Source: Algoriphagus kandeliae (GTDB lineage Bacteria > Bacteroidota > Bacteroidia > Cytophagales > Cyclobacteriaceae). Taken from it: a DNA stretch of 64,000 bases. Both the position numbers and the translations under genes were made by a program. Below the pieces are notes generated by a model, which worked only from the letters and a program-made list of their open reading frames with translations, did not search any database and was not told where the DNA came from. Below, one piece after another: positions 62,280-64,000 of the stretch; the first letter of the stretch is position 1, and each line of letters opens with the position of its first letter. Location of the stretch: contig NZ_SPSB01000002.1 of assembly GCF_004571135.1 (NCBI RefSeq), positions 496,001 through 560,000 of the forward strand, read 5' to 3'.

Positions 62280-63602
62280 TTATTGCTTTTTGTATTGGAA
62301 CGTCCCCCCTCCCTGTTTGAAGGTTAGGCTTTTCTCTTCAGGATTGAAGATGAAGACCGCACCCACCTGCTGAAATTCAAAGGTATGCTCAGCTGTCGGT
62401 TCTAAAGTTATTTCTGGCTGTCCTGTTGCCTGTACGACCAAGGCGTCATTTTTCTTGGTGAAAGTAAATTGCAAAGGAATTTGCTCTGAGGTATAGACCC
62501 CGAGATATTGATCGATTTCTGCAGGATCGAGGTCGTAAGTTTCAAAACTTGGAATCTCTACTTCCTTTCCAAAATAAGTGTTCAATAAGGCAAGTGTCAC
62601 CTCATTTGCATTCCAATTCATGCCATTTGAAAGTGTGACGATGGTGAGTTTTTCATCTGGAAAATAACCCAGCAAAGACTGAAAACCATCAATCCCTCCA
62701 TTGTGTCCAAAGGCTCGTTTTTCAAAATATGGGAATGAAAAAATTCCTCGACCAAAGCCATCCTTCATTTCGGTCATCTTCTGAAGGCTTTCTTCAGAGA
62801 TTAATTTTCCTGCAAAAAGTGACTCAATGAATTTTGCAAGGTCTTCCACGTTGGATTGAAGAGCCCCTGCACCTAGCGGAATACTTGGATCAGTCTCAGG
62901 CGAAAGGATCCAACCTCCCCTAAATTCATAAGATCTAGCTTCGTCTTCAGAAGGGTTAATTTCATCAAAAACCCTAGTGTTCGATAATCCGAGTGGCTTG
63001 GTGATTTTTTCTTCCAAAAGTGTCTCAAAGTCTTTTCCATTAACTTTTTCTAGGATAAAAGTCAGCAGGATATAATTGGAGTTGGAATATTCTGCCTTCG
63101 AGTCCGGTTCGAAAACACTTCCTCCTGAACTGATGATTTGAATCAATTCAGCTTCTGTTTTTGGGGTGGTGAAATAGGTTAGATAGAGTGGGCTATCGGT
63201 AAAGTTTGCGATTCCACTCCTATGGTTCAAAAGTTGGTCTATCGTTATTTTTTCGGCATTTGGAATCTCAGGATAAAAATCAGAAAGCGCTTGATCCAAT
63301 TTAATTTTCCCTTCTTCCAGGCTTTTAAAAATCAAAACCGAAGTAAACATCTTGGAAATAGAACCAATGTTGAACTTGGTAGAAGTCTCCAATTTTTGCC
63401 CTGTATCCCTATCTGCATATCCGACCGAGTAGGAGTAGACGGGATTACCCTCCGAAGATAAATATACGGTTCCCATGTATTTATCATGGGCAAAAAGAGC
63501 ATCAAGGTAATTACTTGCTTGACTGAAGTCGGTTGTTTGGGAGAAGGAGTTTTGTCCAATGAGAGATAAAATGGAGAAAATAAAAAGGAGTCTACGTTTC
63601 AT
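62280..63602 (-). CDS. Secreted serine hydrolase, class C beta-lactamase/DD-peptidase-like
   Basis: 440 residues from the ATG at 63602 (signal peptide MKRRLLFIFSILSLIGQNSFS). An upstream ATG at 63665 would bury the signal. Serine-type motifs: Ser81-x-x-Lys84 in GSISKM, YSNSNY (YxN) and FGHNGGIDG (HxG). The last ~100 residues form a beta domain of DUF3471 type. Such proteins are mostly peptidases or esterases, and real beta-lactamase activity is unlikely. Confidence 0.88.
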   Translation of the reverse strand: MKRRLLFIFSILSLIGQNSFSQTTDFSQASNYLDALFAHDKYMGTVYLSSEGNPVYSYSVGYADRDTGQKLETSTKFNIGSISKMFTSVLIFKSLEEGKIKLDQALSDFYPEIPNAEKITIDQLLNHRSGIANFTDSPLYLTYFTTPKTEAELIQIISSGGSVFEPDSKAEYSNSNYILLTFILEKVNGKDFETLLEEKITKPLGLSNTRVFDEINPSEDEARSYEFRGGWILSPETDPSIPLGAGALQSNVEDLAKFIESLFAGKLISEESLQKMTEMKDGFGRGIFSFPYFEKRAFGHNGGIDGFQSLLGYFPDEKLTIVTLSNGMNWNANEVTLALLNTYFGKEVEIPSFETYDLDPAEIDQYLGVYTSEQIPLQFTFTKKNDALVVQATGQPEITLEPTAEHTFEFQQVGAVFIFNPEEKSLTFKQGGGTFQYKKQ

Positions 63603-63627
63603 AAGAATTTCGAATTTTAAATAAAAA

Positions 63628-63656
63628 GCTCCCAACAAATATCTTCGTTGGGAGCT
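63628..63656 (-). terminator. Terminator of the outer-membrane barrel gene
   Basis: AGCTCCCAAC and GTTGGGAGCT pair around AAATATCTTC, followed on the minus strand by TTTTTAT. Located 20 bases after the stop. Confidence 0.88.
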
Positions 63657-63676
63657 GGTTTTCAAAATGTTAAGTT

Positions 63677-64000
63677 TTAATCTAGTCGGTTTCTTTCTTC
63701 AGAGCTACCGGTGCTAGATCTCACACGGAAACTTTCACCTTGTGCAAATCTCCATCGAAGGGTAAAACGCACACCTTGATTGCTTCGGTACTGTCTGAAT
63801 CCTGTATTGATATCAGCAAAGTCTACATTGGCTCGGATCACTTGGGTTCGGAAAAGATCTGTTCCATTGACGGCTAAGGTTACCTTATCTTTCATCAAGC
63901 TTTTGGTTATACCTGCATCCATCCATGCAAATCCTTCGATTGTTCCCTGCCCCCAAATTTGAGGACCAACGTACATGCCGACTAATTCGAGTTTAAATCC
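63677..64000 (-). CDS. Outer-membrane beta-barrel protein, 3' end only
   Basis: The last ~107 codons of a gene continuing past the right edge. Alternating strands (GFKLELVGMYVGPQIWGQGTI, then KVTLAVNGTDLFRTQ, RQYRSNQGVRFTLRWRF) look like the last strands of the OMP_b-brl_3 family, TonB-receptor-like proteins without a known ligand. It ends in a Ser/Arg-rich tail. The rest cannot be judged. Confidence 0.75.
   Translation of the reverse strand, partial: GFKLELVGMYVGPQIWGQGTIEGFAWMDAGITKSLMKDKVTLAVNGTDLFRTQVIRANVDFADINTGFRQYRSNQGVRFTLRWRFAQGESFRVRSSTGSSEERNRLD

Noticed and set aside
62280..63602. True beta-lactamase (antibiotic resistance gene)
   Set aside because: The SxxK, YxN and HxG motifs fit the wider serine hydrolase family, and the extra C-terminal domain is typical of peptidase or esterase members, so a resistance call is not supported.

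Overview
The window is a stretch of chromosome from a member of the Bacteroidota, most likely Cytophagales and probably Cyclobacteriaceae (Algoriphagus-like). The evidence is the gene content: glyS of the single-chain type, gldE beside mutY and ssb, SusC/TonB-type receptors with carboxypeptidase-regulatory N-termini, a LytS/LytTR pair, DUF3857 proteins, PLDc_N mini-proteins, an HU-TPR-COX24-RNase G cluster and a CrtI-type desaturase. Base composition is moderately AT-rich and there are no strong Shine-Dalgarno sequences. The genus is inferred. No rRNA or tRNA gene was recognised.

Layout. 0-0.55 kb: 5' part of a CrtI/CrtD-like desaturase. 0.55-3.9 kb: glyS, with a Gly/His-rich lipoprotein gene between the live glyS 3' end and a decayed second copy of it. 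3.9-8.1 kb: an accessory island on the minus strand. It holds four exported immunity-like genes, one HExxH metallopeptidase toxin tip, at least two decayed toxin tips, three near-identical 232-bp MITE-like elements and three copies of a hairpin-bearing repeat. No toxin body is present. 8.2-12.6 kb: GMC oxidoreductase, its small subunit, and a GH29 fucosidase. 12.7-16.1 kb: TonB receptor, Rieske protein, tandem lipocalin-like protein. 16.1-16.9 kb: a GxxExxY gene bracketed by two 124-bp palindromic repeats. 16.9-24 kb: cysteine desulfurase, glmM, mazG, a CLC-F-like transporter, a TIGR01777 epimerase and four small membrane proteins. 24.1-34 kb: M14 peptidase, amidohydrolase, then a TonB receptor/TPR unit preceded by a LytTR-type operator and followed by a LytS/LytTR pair. 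34-40 kb: RNase G/COX24/TPR/HU on the minus strand and mutY-ssb-gldE on the plus strand. 40.4-46.4 kb: gltBD. 46.5-52.4 kb: Spy-like protein, yebC, yjjX, a secreted protein, M28 peptidase, ClC channel. 52.4-52.8 kb: an AT-rich non-coding stretch with five DnaA-box-like 9-mers. 52.8-60.2 kb: mtgA, a methyltransferase and three DUF3857 paralogues. 60.4-64 kb: MaoC, tcdA, tatD, a serine hydrolase and the 3' end of an outer-membrane barrel gene.

The most interesting part is 3.9-8.1 kb. It looks like a toxin-tip/immunity cassette array in which every probable immunity protein is exported. Cassettes are joined through a 232-bp element with terminal inverted repeats, and the solitary immunity genes may still carry the last few codons of a lost toxin at their 5' edge. 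Second in interest are the DnaA-box cluster, the LytTR operator and the duplicated glyS 3' end.
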